Assembly (NCBI RefSeq): GCF_000719955.1
Contig: NZ_JOII01000013.1
Span: 104,406 to 168,405 of the forward strand
Direction of reading: 5' to 3'
Source of the DNA: Streptomyces albidoflavus
GTDB lineage: Bacteria > Actinomycetota > Actinomycetes > Streptomycetales > Streptomycetaceae
DNA: 64,000 nt
In this document: in pieces, positions 38,314 to 52,330 of the stretch
Position numbering within the stretch: position 1 is the stretch's first letter
How the letters are laid out: the number at the start of each line of letters is the position of its first letter
The notes under the pieces: generated by a model
Seen by the model: the letters and a program-made list of their open reading frames with translations, nothing else
Told to the model about the DNA's origin: nothing
Databases searched by the model: none
Made by a program: the position numbers and the translations under genes

Positions 38314-39447
38314 ATGTCCGAGGCCCCGCACGCGTACGACGTGTACCAAGCCCGCAGGCAGCGGCTGCGGGAGCGCTGCGCGGCGGCCGGAGACGCCGCC
38401 GCCGTGGTCTCCCGCCCGGCCAACATCCGCTACCTGACCGGCACCGCCCCCGAACGGGCCGCCCTGCTGCTCGGCGTCCACGATCCCGGCGCCGACGTGC
38501 TGCTCTGCGCCGTTGCGCCCGGCGCGCGGCCCGAGGAGGGGAGGCCCGACGAGGCGCTCCGGCTCCAGCTCCTGGACGGCCCCGGCGCCGACCCGGCGGT
38601 CGCCGCCGCCACCCTCGCGCTGCGCCAGGACCGGCGTCCCGTCGCGGTCGAGGAGCACGACCTGACGGTGGCCCGGCACCGGGCGATGGCCTCCGCCGCC
38701 CCCGGTATCGCCCTCACCGACCTGGGCGGCGCCGTCGAGCAGCTGCGGTACGTCAAGGACGAGGAGGAGATCTCCTGCCTGCGGATCGCCGCCGAGATCA
38801 CCGACCAGGCGCTCGGCGAACTCCTGGAGTCGATCCTGGTCGGCCGTACCGAGCGGCACCTCGCCCTGGAGCTGGAGCGCCGCCTCATCGACCACGGCGC
38901 CGACGGACCCGCCTTCGCCAGCTCGGTGGGGACCGGGCCCAACGCGGGCCTCGCCCGCCACCAGCCCACCGACCGCCGGGTCGAGGAGGGCGACTTCCTC
39001 ACCGTGAGTCTCGGCGCGGTCTACCGCGGCTACCGCTGCGCGATCGGCCGGACCTTCGTCATCGGCACCACCCCGGCCGACTGGCAGGTGGAGCTGTACG
39101 ACCTGGTCTTCGCCGCCCAGCGGGCCGGCCGGGAGGCCCTCACACCCGGCGCGGCCTGCCGCGACGTCGACCGGGCGGCCCGTCAGGTGCTCACCGGTGC
39201 GGGGTACACCGAGGGCCTCGCCCCCGTCACCGGGCACGGTGTCGGCCTGGAAAACGTGGAGGACCCGCAGATCGCCCCTGCGGCCATGGGTAAACTGGAC
39301 GCTCGTGTGCCGGTCACCGTCGAACCGGGAGTCCACCTCCCGGGCCGGGGCGGAGTCCGGATCGACGACACGCTCGTCGTGCGCCCCGAGGCGGACGGCG
39401 GACCCGAGCTACTCACGATCACGACCAAGGAGCTGCTCGCGCTCTAG
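38314..39447 (+). CDS. pepQ: M24/PepQ-family protein lacking key metal ligands (possible pseudo-peptidase)
   Basis: A 377-aa protein with the pita-bread fold of aminopeptidase P/prolidase: an N-terminal creatinase-like domain (PANIRYLTG) and a C-terminal M24 domain ([21 protein letters not shown]). In active members the two Asp metal ligands occur in D-x-G...GY-x-S-D-x-T-R-T. Here these positions are Ser232 ([10 protein letters not shown]) and Ala243 (RCAIGRTF), and the last Glu is Asp (RIDDT). Loss of proline-peptidase activity is therefore likely. It lies directly before efp. TAGGCT (38302-38307) ends 6 nt before the ATG, suggesting a leaderless message. Confidence 0.8.
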   Translation: MSEAPHAYDVYQARRQRLRERCAAAGDAAAVVSRPANIRYLTGTAPERAALLLGVHDPGADVLLCAVAPGARPEEGRPDEALRLQLLDGPGADPAVAAATLALRQDRRPVAVEEHDLTVARHRAMASAAPGIALTDLGGAVEQLRYVKDEEEISCLRIAAEITDQALGELLESILVGRTERHLALELERRLIDHGADGPAFASSVGTGPNAGLARHQPTDRRVEEGDFLTVSLGAVYRGYRCAIGRTFVIGTTPADWQVELYDLVFAAQRAGREALTPGAACRDVDRAARQVLTGAGYTEGLAPVTGHGVGLENVEDPQIAPAAMGKLDARVPVTVEPGVHLPGRGGVRIDDTLVVRPEADGGPELLTITTKELLAL

Positions 39448-39541
39448 CCCCGGCCTGTGCGCGCACCCGAGGTCCCACCAGCTCCCCGCTGACCGACAGG
39501 TCAGGGGGGAGACACCCATTCGTCCAGGAGATTCCGCAAAC

Positions 39542-40108
39542 GTGGCTTCCACGAACGACCTCAAGAACGGCATGGTGCTCAAGCTCGACGGGGGCCAGCT
39601 CTGGTCCGTAGTCGAGTTCCAGCACGTCAAGCCCGGCAAGGGCCCTGCCTTCGTGCGCACCAAGCTGAAGAACGTGCTGTCCGGAAAGGTCGTCGACAAG
39701 ACCTTCAACGCCGGCGTCAAGGTCGAGACGGCCACTGTCGACAAGCGCGACATGCAGTTCTCGTACATGGACGGCGACTACTTCGTCTTCATGGACATGG
39801 AGACGTACGACCAGCTGCACGTCGACCGCAAGGCCGTCGGTGACGCCGCCAACTTCCTCATCGAGGGCTTCACGGCGACCGTCGCCCAGCACGAGGGCGA
39901 GGTGCTCTTCGTGGAGCTGCCGGCCGCCGTCGAGCTGGTCATCCAGGAGACCGAGCCGGGCGTCCAGGGCGACCGCTCCACCGGCGGCACCAAGCCGGCG
40001 ACCCTGGAGACGGGCCACCAGATCAACGTCCCGCTCTTCATCACCACCGGTGAGAAGATCAAGGTCGACACCCGTACGAGCGACTACCTCGGCCGGGTGA
40101 ACAGCTAG
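39542..40108 (+). CDS. efp: Translation elongation factor P
   Basis: A 188-aa three-domain factor that relieves ribosome stalling at polyproline. The tip loop of domain I is KPGKGPAF with Lys33 at the end, the Pro-containing PGKGP form known from actinobacteria to work without Lys modification; no modification gene is seen nearby. The KOW-like domain I, the OB domain and the C-terminal [20 protein letters not shown] signature are complete. GTG 39542. It is followed after 2 nt by nusB. Confidence 0.95.
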   Translation: MASTNDLKNGMVLKLDGGQLWSVVEFQHVKPGKGPAFVRTKLKNVLSGKVVDKTFNAGVKVETATVDKRDMQFSYMDGDYFVFMDMETYDQLHVDRKAVGDAANFLIEGFTATVAQHEGEVLFVELPAAVELVIQETEPGVQGDRSTGGTKPATLETGHQINVPLFITTGEKIKVDTRTSDYLGRVNS

Positions 40109-40110
40109 CC

Positions 40111-40539
40111 GTGGCTGCTCGCAATACGGCCCGCAAGCGCGCCTTCCAGATCCTCTTCGAGGCCGATCAGCGCTCCACCGACGTGCTGACCGTCCTCGCC
40201 GACTGGATTCGGCACGCACGCTCCGACACCCGGCAGCCGCCGGTCAGCGAGTACACGATGGAACTCGTCGAGGGGTACGCCGAGCACGAGCGGCGCATCG
40301 ACGAGCTCATCGCGCAGTACGCCGTCGACTGGACCCTCGACCGGATGCCCGTCGTCGACCGCAACATCCTGCGGCTCGGCGCCTACGAGCTGATCTGGGT
40401 CGACACGACGCCGGACGCGGTCGTGCTGGACGAGGCCGTCCAGCTGGCCAAGGAGTTCTCCACGGACGACTCCCCGGCCTTCGTCAACGGCCTGCTCGCC
40501 CGCTTCAAGGAGCTGAAGCCGGGTCTGCGCCGCGCCTGA
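40111..40539 (+). CDS. nusB: Transcription antitermination factor NusB
   Basis: A 142-aa all-helical protein that, with NusE, binds boxA RNA in rRNA operons. The family segments ARKRAFQILFEADQR, DWTLDRMPVVDRNILRLGAYEL and FVNGLLARF are present. It starts 2 nt after efp and is the last gene before a strong terminator. Confidence 0.96.
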   Translation: MAARNTARKRAFQILFEADQRSTDVLTVLADWIRHARSDTRQPPVSEYTMELVEGYAEHERRIDELIAQYAVDWTLDRMPVVDRNILRLGAYELIWVDTTPDAVVLDEAVQLAKEFSTDDSPAFVNGLLARFKELKPGLRRA

Positions 40540-40554
40540 TCCACCCGTACACCG

Positions 40555-40589
40555 CGAGAGCCCGCAGCCGTCACGGTCGCGGGCTCTCG
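40555..40589 (+). terminator. Terminator of efp-nusB
   Basis: A perfect 11-bp stem (40555-40565 with 40579-40589) with a 13-nt loop followed by TCGTT, 15 nt after the nusB stop. Confidence 0.85.
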
Positions 40590-40622
40590 TCGTTCCGGGG
40601 GCCGGGCGGCGGCCTCCGGACG

Positions 40623-40666
40623 CGCCTGAGGGCGGCCCCGGAAACCTCCGGGACCGCCCTCAGGCG
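40623..40666 (-). terminator. Terminator of bldD
   Basis: A 13-bp perfect stem (40623-40635 with 40654-40666), one mismatch, then five more pairs around a small loop. It lies 25 nt past the bldD stop on the minus strand, back to back with the nusB terminator. Confidence 0.85.
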
Positions 40667-40691
40667 TGGCGCTGCACTGTCGTGGTGCCGG

Positions 40692-41192
40692 TCAGCTGTC
40701 CTCGTGGGCGACGGCGCGACGCGCGTCGGAGTCGAGGACGCCCCAGCTGATCAGCTGCTCGGTGAGGACCGAGGGCGACTGGTCGTAGATGACCGCGAGG
40801 GTGCGCAGGTCGTCCTGGCGGATGGAGAGGACCTTGCCGTTGTAGTCCCCGCGCTGCGACTGGATGGTGGCCGCGTACCGCTGGAGGGGGCCCGCCTTCT
40901 CCGGCGGGACGTTGGCCAGGCGCTCCAGCTGGAGGACGAGCTTCGGCGGGGGCTCGGCGGCGCCGCCGGGGGTCGTGCCCGGCAGCAGCTCCTGCACGGG
41001 GACGCCGTAGAAGTCCGCGAGCTCGGCGAGCCGCTGCACGGTGACGGCGCGGTCCCCGCGCTCGTACGAACCGACCACGACCGCCTTCCAGCGGCCCTGG
41101 GACTTCTCCTCGACGCCGTGGAGGGAAAGGCCCTGCTGCGTGCGGATGGCGCGGAGCTTGGCCCCGAGCTGTTTTGCGTATTCGCTGGACAT
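40692..41192 (-). CDS. bldD: Developmental master regulator BldD (c-di-GMP-responsive repressor)
   Basis: A 166-aa regulator that represses sporulation genes during vegetative growth. The N-terminal XRE-type HTH (KLRAIRTQQGLSLHGVEEKS) is followed by a linker and the C-terminal domain. The c-di-GMP signature R-x-D-x8-R-x-x-D is intact as R114-G-D116 and R125-Q-D-D128, at exactly the residue numbers reported for S. coelicolor BldD. The ATG at 41192 is used. A BldD-type operator overlaps its own -10, consistent with known autorepression. Confidence 0.96.
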   Translation of the reverse strand: MSSEYAKQLGAKLRAIRTQQGLSLHGVEEKSQGRWKAVVVGSYERGDRAVTVQRLAELADFYGVPVQELLPGTTPGGAAEPPPKLVLQLERLANVPPEKAGPLQRYAATIQSQRGDYNGKVLSIRQDDLRTLAVIYDQSPSVLTEQLISWGVLDSDARRAVAHEDS

Positions 41193-41214
41193 GTGGCTCC
41201 CCGGACGAAGACTG

Positions 41215-41257
41215 GTAACTCACTGTGAGGTTACGCAGCGTTACTTGGCTGCGTCAA
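41215..41257 (-). promoter_or_regulatory. bldD promoter with overlapping BldD-type operator
   Basis: On the minus strand TTGACG (41257-41252), 18 nt, TAACCT (41233-41228). The region 41215-41234 is an inverted repeat, GTAAC...GTTAC, with a perfect CTCAC-T-GTGAG core (41219-41229). TAACTCACTGTGA (41216-41228) matches the BldD consensus TnACnCWGnGTnA at all but one position. An operator over the -10 fits autorepression. Confidence 0.65.
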
Positions 41258-41405
41258 GCCGAACGAGGGTCCCGGAGCGGCCGCGGGCCGGTCCCGGGGC
41301 GCCCCGGCCCGCAGGGGGCCCGGTCCCCGGGGCCCCGCGGACCCGTCGGTCTCCGTTGGGCCGGGTGGGGGCCAAGGGGGTGACCAGGCATCTCCCGGTC
41401 GCTGG

Positions 41406-41467
41406 TACGGTGGACGACGCACATCCCGACGTCCTTTAAGAACCGTCCCGTGAGGCGGAGAAGGAGG
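41406..41467 (+). promoter_or_regulatory. pyr operon leader with PyrR-binding loop masking the ribosome-binding site
   Basis: TACGGT (41406-41411) is a likely -10. Downstream GTCCCGTGAGGC (41445-41456) matches the PyrR-binding loop consensus RUCCNGNGAGGY. Flanking CCG/CGG (41443-41445 with 41456-41458) close the hairpin, and TCCTT (41432-41436) pairs with AAGGA (41461-41465), part of the AAGGAGG ribosome-binding site of pyrR. UMP-bound PyrR should stabilise the structure and block translation. Confidence 0.75.
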
Positions 41468-41477
41468 TCCGTTCCCC

Positions 41478-42074
41478 GTGAACGCCACCACCCCGGAGAA
41501 CACCGGGCCCTACGAGGCCCGCCCCGTTCTCGAAGGCCCCGACATCGGCCGGGTCCTCACCCGCATCGCCCACGAGATCGTCGAACGCGCCAAGGGCGCC
41601 GACGACGTGGTCCTGCTCGGCATCCCCACCCGCGGCGTCCATCTCGCCGAGCGGCTGGCGGCCAAGCTCGCCGAGATCACCTCGCGCCCCGTCCCGGCCG
41701 GCTCGCTGGACATCACCATGTACCGCGACGACCTGCGGCTGAAGCCCGCACGGGCCATCGGCCGCACCGAGATCCCCGCCGACGGGATCGACGGACGCCT
41801 CGTCGTCCTCGTCGACGACGTGCTCTTCTCCGGCCGCACCGTCCGCGCCGCCCTCGACGCCCTCGGCGACATCGGCCGGCCCCGCGCCGTGCAGCTCGCC
41901 GTCCTCGTCGACCGCGGCCACCGCGAGCTGCCGATCCGCGCCGACTACGTCGGCAAGAACCTCCCCACGTCGCTGCGGGAGACGGTCAAGGTCCAGCTCT
42001 CCGAGGAGGACGGCCGCGACGCGGTCCTGCTCGGCGCCGGGCCCCTGGACCCCGCCCCGGCAGGCGGCAAGTAG
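41478..42074 (+). CDS. pyrR: PyrR bifunctional pyr operon regulator/uracil phosphoribosyltransferase
   Basis: A 198-aa protein of the type I phosphoribosyltransferase fold. The PRPP loop is [26 protein letters not shown] is the N-terminal hood region. It binds pyr leader RNA in response to UMP and can have weak uracil phosphoribosyltransferase activity. GTG 41478 follows AAGGAGG, which is sequestered in the leader hairpin, so PyrR should control its own translation. First gene of the pyr operon. Confidence 0.95.
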   Translation: MNATTPENTGPYEARPVLEGPDIGRVLTRIAHEIVERAKGADDVVLLGIPTRGVHLAERLAAKLAEITSRPVPAGSLDITMYRDDLRLKPARAIGRTEIPADGIDGRLVVLVDDVLFSGRTVRAALDALGDIGRPRAVQLAVLVDRGHRELPIRADYVGKNLPTSLRETVKVQLSEEDGRDAVLLGAGPLDPAPAGGK

Positions 42075-42177
42075 CACCCCACCGCGGTCCCGTCGCCGTC
42101 CACGCCCCGCGCGTGCCGGCCGCCGGACCAGGGTGTCCCCGCATGCCCGAAACCTCCCGAACGCACGGAGCCCACCG

Positions 42178-43176
42178 ATGATGCGCCACCTCATCTCGGC
42201 CGCCGACCTCACCCGCGACGACGCCGTCCTCATCCTCGACACCGCCGAGGAGATGGCCCGGGTAGCCGACCGGCCGATCAAGAAACTGCCCACCCTGCGC
42301 GGCCGGACCGTCGTCAACCTCTTCTTCGAGGACTCGACGCGGACCCGCATCTCCTTCGAGGCCGCCGAGAAGCGCCTCTCCGCCGACGTCATCAACTTCA
42401 CCGCCAAGGGGTCCTCGGTCTCCAAGGGCGAGTCGCTCAAGGACACCGCCCAGACCCTGGAGGCGATGGGCGTCGACGCCGTCGTCATCCGGCACGGCGC
42501 CTCCGGCGCGCCCTTCCGGCTCGCCACCTCCGGCTGGATCGACGCCGCCGTCATCAACGCCGGCGACGGCACCCACCAGCACCCCACCCAGGCCCTGCTG
42601 GACGCCTTCACGCTCCGCCGCCGCCTGGTCGGGCCCGACGCCGGCCTCGGCCAGGACCTGGCCGGCCGCCGGGTCACCATCGTCGGCGACATCCTGCACA
42701 GCCGCGTCGCCCGCTCCAACGTCGACCTGCTGCACACCCTCGGCGCCCACGTCACCCTCGTCGCCCCGCCCACCCTGGTGCCGGTCGGCGTCGAGAACTG
42801 GCCCTGCGAGGTCTCGTACAGCCTGGACAAGGTGCTCGACCGCTCGGACGCCGTGATGATGCTCCGGGTGCAGCGCGAGCGGATGAACGCCGCGTACTTC
42901 CCGACCGAGCGCGAGTACGCCCGCCGGTACGGGCTGGACGGGGAGCGGATGGCGAAGATGCCCGCCGACGCCATCGTCATGCACCCCGGCCCGATGGTCC
43001 GCGGCATGGAGATCACCGCCGAGGTCGCCGACTCGCCGCGCTGCACCGTCGTCGAGCAGGTCACCAACGGCGTCTCCGTGCGGATGGCCGTCCTCTACCT
43101 GCTGCTGGGCGGGAACGAGCCCGCCGTCGCCCAGAACCGCTCCGCCCCCGCCTCCGAGGAGAACCACGCATCATGA
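42178..43176 (+). CDS. pyrB: Aspartate carbamoyltransferase, catalytic subunit
   Basis: A 332-aa enzyme for carbamoyl-aspartate synthesis. Carbamoyl-phosphate binding motif [27 protein letters not shown] and [11 protein letters not shown] are intact. There is no pyrI regulatory subunit gene nearby, as usual in actinobacteria. ATG 42178 is used, with GGAG seven bases upstream; a second ATG follows directly. The stop overlaps pyrC. Confidence 0.96.
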   Translation: MMRHLISAADLTRDDAVLILDTAEEMARVADRPIKKLPTLRGRTVVNLFFEDSTRTRISFEAAEKRLSADVINFTAKGSSVSKGESLKDTAQTLEAMGVDAVVIRHGASGAPFRLATSGWIDAAVINAGDGTHQHPTQALLDAFTLRRRLVGPDAGLGQDLAGRRVTIVGDILHSRVARSNVDLLHTLGAHVTLVAPPTLVPVGVENWPCEVSYSLDKVLDRSDAVMMLRVQRERMNAAYFPTEREYARRYGLDGERMAKMPADAIVMHPGPMVRGMEITAEVADSPRCTVVEQVTNGVSVRMAVLYLLLGGNEPAVAQNRSAPASEENHAS

Positions 43177-44468
43177 CCGCCCACACCAAGACGCTGATCC
43201 GCGGGGCGCGCCTGCTCGGCGGCGAACCGCAGGACGTCCTGATCGACGGGGAGACCGTGGCCGCCGTCGGCACCGGCCTCGACGCCGAGGGCGCCCGGGT
43301 GATCGAGGCCGGGGGCCTGGTCCTCCTCCCCGGCCTGGTCGACCTCCACACCCACCTGCGCGAGCCCGGCCGCGAGGACTCCGAGACCGTCCTCACCGGC
43401 ACCCGCGCCGCCGCCGCGGGCGGCTACACCGCCGTGCACGCCATGGCCAACACCTTCCCCGTCGCCGACACCGCCGGCGTGGTCGAGCAGGTCTGGCGGC
43501 TCGGCAAGGAGTCCGGCTACTGCGACGTGCAGCCCGTCGGCGCCGTCACCGTCGGCCTGGAGGGCAAGCACCTCGCCGAGCTGGGCGCGATGCACGACTC
43601 GGCGGCGAACGTCCGGGTCTTCTCCGACGACGGCAAGTGCGTCGACGACGCGGTGATCATGCGCCGCGCCCTGGAGTACGTGAAGGCGTTCGACGGCGTC
43701 GTCGCCCAGCACGCCCAGGAGCCCCGGCTCACCGAGGGCGCCCAGATGAACGAGGGCGTCGTCTCCGCCGAACTCGGTCTCGGCGGCTGGCCCGCCGTCG
43801 CCGAGGAGTCGATCATCGCCCGCGACGTGCTGCTCGCCGCCCACGTCGGCTCGCGCGTGCACATCTGCCACCTCTCCACCGCCGGCTCCGTGGAGATCGT
43901 CCGCTGGGCCAAGTCCAAGGGGTGGAACGTCACCGCCGAGGTCACCCCGCACCACCTGCTCCTCACCGACGAGCTGGTGCGCACCTACAACCCGGTCTAC
44001 AAGGTCAACCCGCCACTGCGCACCGAGGCCGACGTCCTGGCGCTGCGCGCGGCCCTGGCCGACGGCACCATCGACTGCGTCGCCACCGACCACGCCCCGC
44101 ACCCCCACGAGGACAAGGACTGCGAGTGGCCCGCCGCGGCCATGGGCATGGTCGGCCTGGAGACGGCGCTCTCCGTGGTCCAGCAGACGATGGTCGACAC
44201 CGGCCTGCTCGACTGGGCCGGCGTCGCCGACCGGATGTCCTTGCGCCCGGCCGCCATCTCCGGCATCGCGGGGCAGGGCCGCCCGGTCGCCGCGGGAGAG
44301 CCCGCCAACCTCACCCTGGTCGATCCCGATTACCGTGGAGACGTGGACCCCGCGGGCTTCGCCTCCCGCAGCCGCAACACCCCCTACGAGGGCCGTGAGC
44401 TGCCGGGACGCGTCACCCACACCTTCCTGCGGGGCCGGGCAACGGTAGTGGACGGGAAGCTGGCGTGA
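43173..44468 (+). CDS. pyrC: Dihydroorotase (class I)
   Basis: A 431-aa amidohydrolase that cyclises carbamoyl-aspartate. Metal ligands: HTHLREPG (HxH), His in the [10 protein letters not shown] strand, and Asp in [10 protein letters not shown]. The class I layout with the C-terminal small domain ([11 protein letters not shown]) is complete. The ATG overlaps pyrB and the stop overlaps the next gene. Confidence 0.96.
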   Translation: MTAHTKTLIRGARLLGGEPQDVLIDGETVAAVGTGLDAEGARVIEAGGLVLLPGLVDLHTHLREPGREDSETVLTGTRAAAAGGYTAVHAMANTFPVADTAGVVEQVWRLGKESGYCDVQPVGAVTVGLEGKHLAELGAMHDSAANVRVFSDDGKCVDDAVIMRRALEYVKAFDGVVAQHAQEPRLTEGAQMNEGVVSAELGLGGWPAVAEESIIARDVLLAAHVGSRVHICHLSTAGSVEIVRWAKSKGWNVTAEVTPHHLLLTDELVRTYNPVYKVNPPLRTEADVLALRAALADGTIDCVATDHAPHPHEDKDCEWPAAAMGMVGLETALSVVQQTMVDTGLLDWAGVADRMSLRPAAISGIAGQGRPVAAGEPANLTLVDPDYRGDVDPAGFASRSRNTPYEGRELPGRVTHTFLRGRATVVDGKLA

Positions 44469-45079
44469 CACCTGTACTGATGACTCTGGCCGCCGAGCAG
44501 AAGTCGGCGGAGGTGACGGACTGGGCCGCGCGCATCGGCTGGCTCGTCGGCCTCGCCCTCTTCGTCGCCCTCGTCTACTGGCTGATGCGCGAAGGGTGGA
44601 AGTGGCGCGGGACCCTCCAGTCCGGCCTGCCCGAGCTGCACACCACCCCCGAGGGCCTCGCCCCGGCCACCCTCACCCTGACCGGCCGCTACCACGGCTC
44701 CACCACCGCGGGGCAGTGGCTGGACCGGATCGTCGCCGGGGGCCTGGGCACCCGCAGCCGCGCCGAGCTGACCCTCCACCCCGAGGGGCTCGACGTGGTC
44801 CGCCCCGGCGCCGCCGGCTTCTTCGTCCCCGCCGAGGCCCTCCTCGGCGCCCGCCTCGACAAGGGCATCGCCGGCAAGGTCCTGCCCGAGGGCGGCCTGC
44901 TGGTCGTCACCTGGACCCACGGGGACCAGGTGATCGACTCCGGCTTCCGCTCCGACCGGGCCGCCGAGCACCCCACCTGGGTCAAGGCCCTCGGCACCCT
45001 GGAGGCCGAGGACGCCGCCGCCGCGTCCGCCGCCCCCCACCCGCACCACGACCGCACGACGGAAGGCACCGCACGATGA
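44465..45079 (+). CDS. Membrane protein with PH-like domain, pyr operon accessory
   Basis: A 204-aa protein with one N-terminal TM helix ([18 protein letters not shown]) and a soluble beta-rich domain (about 55-185) with [14 protein letters not shown] and [20 protein letters not shown], fitting the PH-like domain family found between pyrC and carA in actinobacteria, including Mycobacterium. No catalytic residues are evident. Overlaps with both neighbours by four bases show it is an integral part of the operon, but its role in pyrimidine synthesis is unknown. Confidence 0.8.
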   Translation: MTPVLMTLAAEQKSAEVTDWAARIGWLVGLALFVALVYWLMREGWKWRGTLQSGLPELHTTPEGLAPATLTLTGRYHGSTTAGQWLDRIVAGGLGTRSRAELTLHPEGLDVVRPGAAGFFVPAEALLGARLDKGIAGKVLPEGGLLVVTWTHGDQVIDSGFRSDRAAEHPTWVKALGTLEAEDAAAASAAPHPHHDRTTEGTAR

Positions 45080-46210
45080 CGACCTCCACCCGGGGAGCCG
45101 GCCAGGCTCCCGCCGTACTCGTCCTGGAGGACGGCCGCACCTTCCGCGGCCGCGCCTACGGGGCCGTGGGGGAGACCTTCGGTGAGGCGGTGTTCTCCAC
45201 CGGCATGACCGGCTACCAGGAGACCCTGACCGACCCCTCCTACCACCGCCAGGTCGTCGTCATGACGGCCCCGCACGTCGGCAACACCGGCGTCAACGAC
45301 GAGGACCCCGAGTCCCGCAGGATCTGGGTCTCCGGCTACGTCGTCCGCGACCCCGCCCGCCGCGCCTCCAACTGGCGCTCCCAGCGCTCCCTCGACGAGG
45401 AGCTGGAGCGGCAGGGCGTCGTCGGCATCTCCGGCGTCGACACCCGCGCCCTCACCCGCCACCTGCGCGAGCGCGGCGCCATGCGCGTCGGCATCTTCTC
45501 CGGCGAGCAGCTCGCCGACGAGGCCGCCCTGGTGGAGCGGGTCCGCCAGGCCCCCGAGATGAAGGGCGCCGACCTCTCCGCCGAGGTCGCCACCGAGCAG
45601 GCGTACGTGGTCCCGGCGATCGGCGAGAAGAAGTTCACCGTCGCCGCCGTCGACCTCGGCATCAAGGGGATGACCCCGCACCGGATGGCCGAGCGCGGCA
45701 TCGAGGTGCACGTGCTGCCGGCCACTGCCACCGCCGAGGACATCTGGGCCGTCAAGCCCGACGGTGTCTTCTTCTCCAACGGCCCCGGCGACCCCGCCAC
45801 CGCCGACCACCCGGTCGCGCTGATGCGCGCCGTCCTGGAGCGGGGCACGCCGCTCTTCGGCATCTGCTTCGGCAACCAGATCCTCGGCCGCGCCCTCGGC
45901 TTCGGCACCTTCAAGCTGAAGTACGGCCACCGGGGCATCAACCAGCCCGTCCAGGACCGCTCCACCGGCAAGGTCGAGGTCACCGCGCACAACCACGGCT
46001 TCGCCGTCGACGCGCCCCTCGACAAGGTCTCCGAGACCCCCTACGGCCGCGCCGAGGTCTCCCACGTCTGCCTCAACGACAACGTGGTGGAGGGCCTGCG
46101 CCTGCTCGACCGGCCCGCCTTCTCCGTCCAGTACCACCCCGAAGCAGCGGCCGGCCCGCACGACGCCGCCTACCTCTTCGACCGTTTCGTCACCCTGATG
46201 GAGGGCCAGC

Positions 46211-46218
<8 letters not shown>
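45076..46218 (+). CDS. carA: Carbamoyl-phosphate synthase, small (glutaminase) subunit
   Basis: A 380-aa subunit that supplies ammonia from glutamine to CarB. The N-terminal domain has [16 protein letters not shown]; the class I amidotransferase domain has SNGPGDP, the nucleophile GICFGNQ and the His/Glu pair in VQYHPEA. The start overlaps the PH-like gene's stop and the 3' end overlaps carB by eight bases. Confidence 0.97.
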
Positions 46219-49516
<3,298 letters not shown>

Positions 49517-49523
49517 CCGCCCC

Positions 49524-49553
49524 GAGGGGGACACCGGAAACGGTGTCCCCCTC
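49524..49553 (+). terminator. Strong hairpin with GAAA tetraloop between carB and pyrD
   Basis: A perfect 13-bp stem (49524-49536 with 49541-49553) capped by GAAA and followed by TTC. It starts 7 nt after the carB stop, inside the pyr gene cluster, so pyrD-pyrF expression is either attenuated here or driven separately. Confidence 0.8.
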
Positions 49554-49594
49554 TTCATGAGGCCCCCGCCCCGCCCCCGACGAGGACGTCCCGC

Positions 49595-50703
<1,109 letters not shown>

Positions 50704-50707
<4 letters not shown>

Positions 50708-51558
50708 CGACGACCCCGCCCGCCGCCCCCGCCCCCTTCGGCGCCCGGCTGCGCCGCGCCATGGACACGTACGGGCCGCTCTGCGTCGGCATCGACCCGC
50801 ACCCCTCGCTCCTCGCCGACTGGGGGCTCGGGGACGACGTCGCGGGGCTGACCGCGTTCACCCGGGCGAGTGTCGACGCGCTCGCCGGGCACGTCGCCTC
50901 GGTGAAGCCGCAGAGCGCCTTCTTCGAGCGGTTCGGCTCGCGGGGCCTGGCCGTTCTCGAAGGCGCCGTCGCCGAGCTGCGGGACGCCGGGACGCTGGTG
51001 ATCATGGACGCCAAGCGCGGCGACATCGGCTCCACCATGACCGCCTACGCCCAGACCTACCTGAGCCCCGGCGCCCCCCTCTTCAGCGACGCCCTCACCG
51101 TCTCGCCCTACCTCGGCTACGGCTCGCTGGCCCCGGCCGTGGAACTGGCCCGCGAGAGCGGCAGCGGCCTCTTCGTGCTCGCCCTCACCTCCAACCCGGA
51201 GGGCGCCGAGGTCCAGCACGCGGTGCGCCCCGACGGCCGTACCGTCGGCGCCACGATGCTGGCCCACCTCGCCCGCGACAACGAGGGCGCCGCCCCGATG
51301 GGCTCCTTCGGCGCGGTGGTCGGCGCGACCCTGGGCGACCTCTCCTCGTACGACCTGGAGATCGGCGGGCCGCTGCTGGCCCCCGGCATCGGGGCGCAGG
51401 GGGCGACGGCGGCCGATCTCCCGAAGGTCTTCGGGCCCGCCGCCCACCTCGTGGTGCCCAACGTCAGCCGTGGCGTCCTGCGCCACGGTCCGGATGTCGC
51501 CGCGCTGCGCGGTGCGGCCGAGCGGTTCGCCGACGAGATCCGGGCCGCGGTGGCGTGA
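50704..51558 (+). CDS. pyrF: Orotidine 5'-phosphate decarboxylase (type 2)
   Basis: A 284-aa decarboxylase that forms UMP, the last step of the pathway. The active-site motif [12 protein letters not shown] has the catalytic Lys and Asp residues in the longer type 2 spacing typical of actinobacteria; [12 protein letters not shown] is the substrate loop. ATG overlaps the pyrD stop. Confidence 0.96.
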
Positions 51559-51958
51559 GCCGCGCGTCCGGGCGTCCGGATGGGGCGGCCGGTCCGCCCC
51601 GTCCCGGCCCCGGAACTGCAATGTTCAACCAAAATATCCGTGGTGAAGGGCCCTCGCGGCGGTTCCGCATCCTCGTGGAGGAGGTGTGGCGGCGCTCTGT
51701 TGACGCGTTGTCGACGCGACGCGGCGCCCTTCACCCCGAAAATCTCGGCCCTTATGTCGTGAATGTCGTATACCTGGGACCGCTTGACGATCCTGACCAG
51801 GACTTTTCGACTGTTCTCGCTGACTCGGGACGCCATGGCCGCTAGTCTCCACCGAGAGCGACGGAGCAAGCGCGTTGCTCCGTTCAGCCCCGGTGGGGGA
51901 CCGATCGGTCCTGCGCCGGATTCGTATCCGACAGTTCGATATCCGAGGTGACGTAGGC
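51559..51958 (+). promoter_or_regulatory. pyrF terminator and long promoter/leader region of the sIHF gene
   Basis: These 400 nt contain no supported gene. A terminator-like hairpin lies at 51579-51603 (10 bp including a T.G pair, CCGGT loop). The stretch 51620-51800 is visibly richer in A/T than the surroundings. Candidate promoter elements are TATACCT (51769-51775) and TGACTC-N16-TAGTCT (51821-51826, 51843-51848). More than one start site and a leader of over 100 nt are likely for this abundant nucleoid protein. Confidence 0.5.
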
Positions 51959-52282
51959 GTGGCTCTTCCGCCCCTTACCCCTGAACAGCGCGCAGCCGCG
52001 CTCGAAAAGGCCGCCGCGGCTCGCCGGGAGCGGGCCGAGGTCAAGAATCGACTCAAGCACTCCGGCGCCTCGCTGCACGAGGTCATCAAGCAGGGCCAGG
52101 AGAACGACGTCATCGGCAAGATGAAGGTCTCCGCCCTCCTCGAATCGCTCCCGGGCGTGGGCAAGGTCCGGGCCAAGCAGATCATGGAGCGGCTCGGCAT
52201 CTCCGAGAGCCGCCGTGTGCGCGGTCTCGGCTCCAACCAGATCGCCTCCCTGGAGCGGGAGTTCGGGGGCTCCCCGGCCTGA
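51959..52282 (+). CDS. sIHF: Streptomyces integration host factor (nucleoid-associated protein)
   Basis: A 107-aa DNA-binding protein, near-identical in memory to S. coelicolor sIHF: N-terminal helix PPLTPEQRAAALEKAAAARRER and a helix-two-turn-helix DNA-binding part (KMKVSALLESLPGVGKVRAKQIMERLGI). It compacts the chromosome and affects sporulation and antibiotic production; the mycobacterial relative is mIHF. GTG 51959 gives the known N-terminus (MALPPL), with GAGG ten bases upstream. Confidence 0.96.
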   Translation: MALPPLTPEQRAAALEKAAAARRERAEVKNRLKHSGASLHEVIKQGQENDVIGKMKVSALLESLPGVGKVRAKQIMERLGISESRRVRGLGSNQIASLEREFGGSPA

Positions 52283-52330
52283 CGCGAGCCTGCTTTCCGG
52301 TCCAGGCCGGGAAGCTGGAATAATCGCCCC

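Noticed and set aside
51555..51845. Plus-strand open frame of about 96 codons between pyrF and the sIHF gene
   Set aside because: It overlaps the pyrF stop and a terminator hairpin, has mixed codon use, and the region carries promoter-like elements instead.
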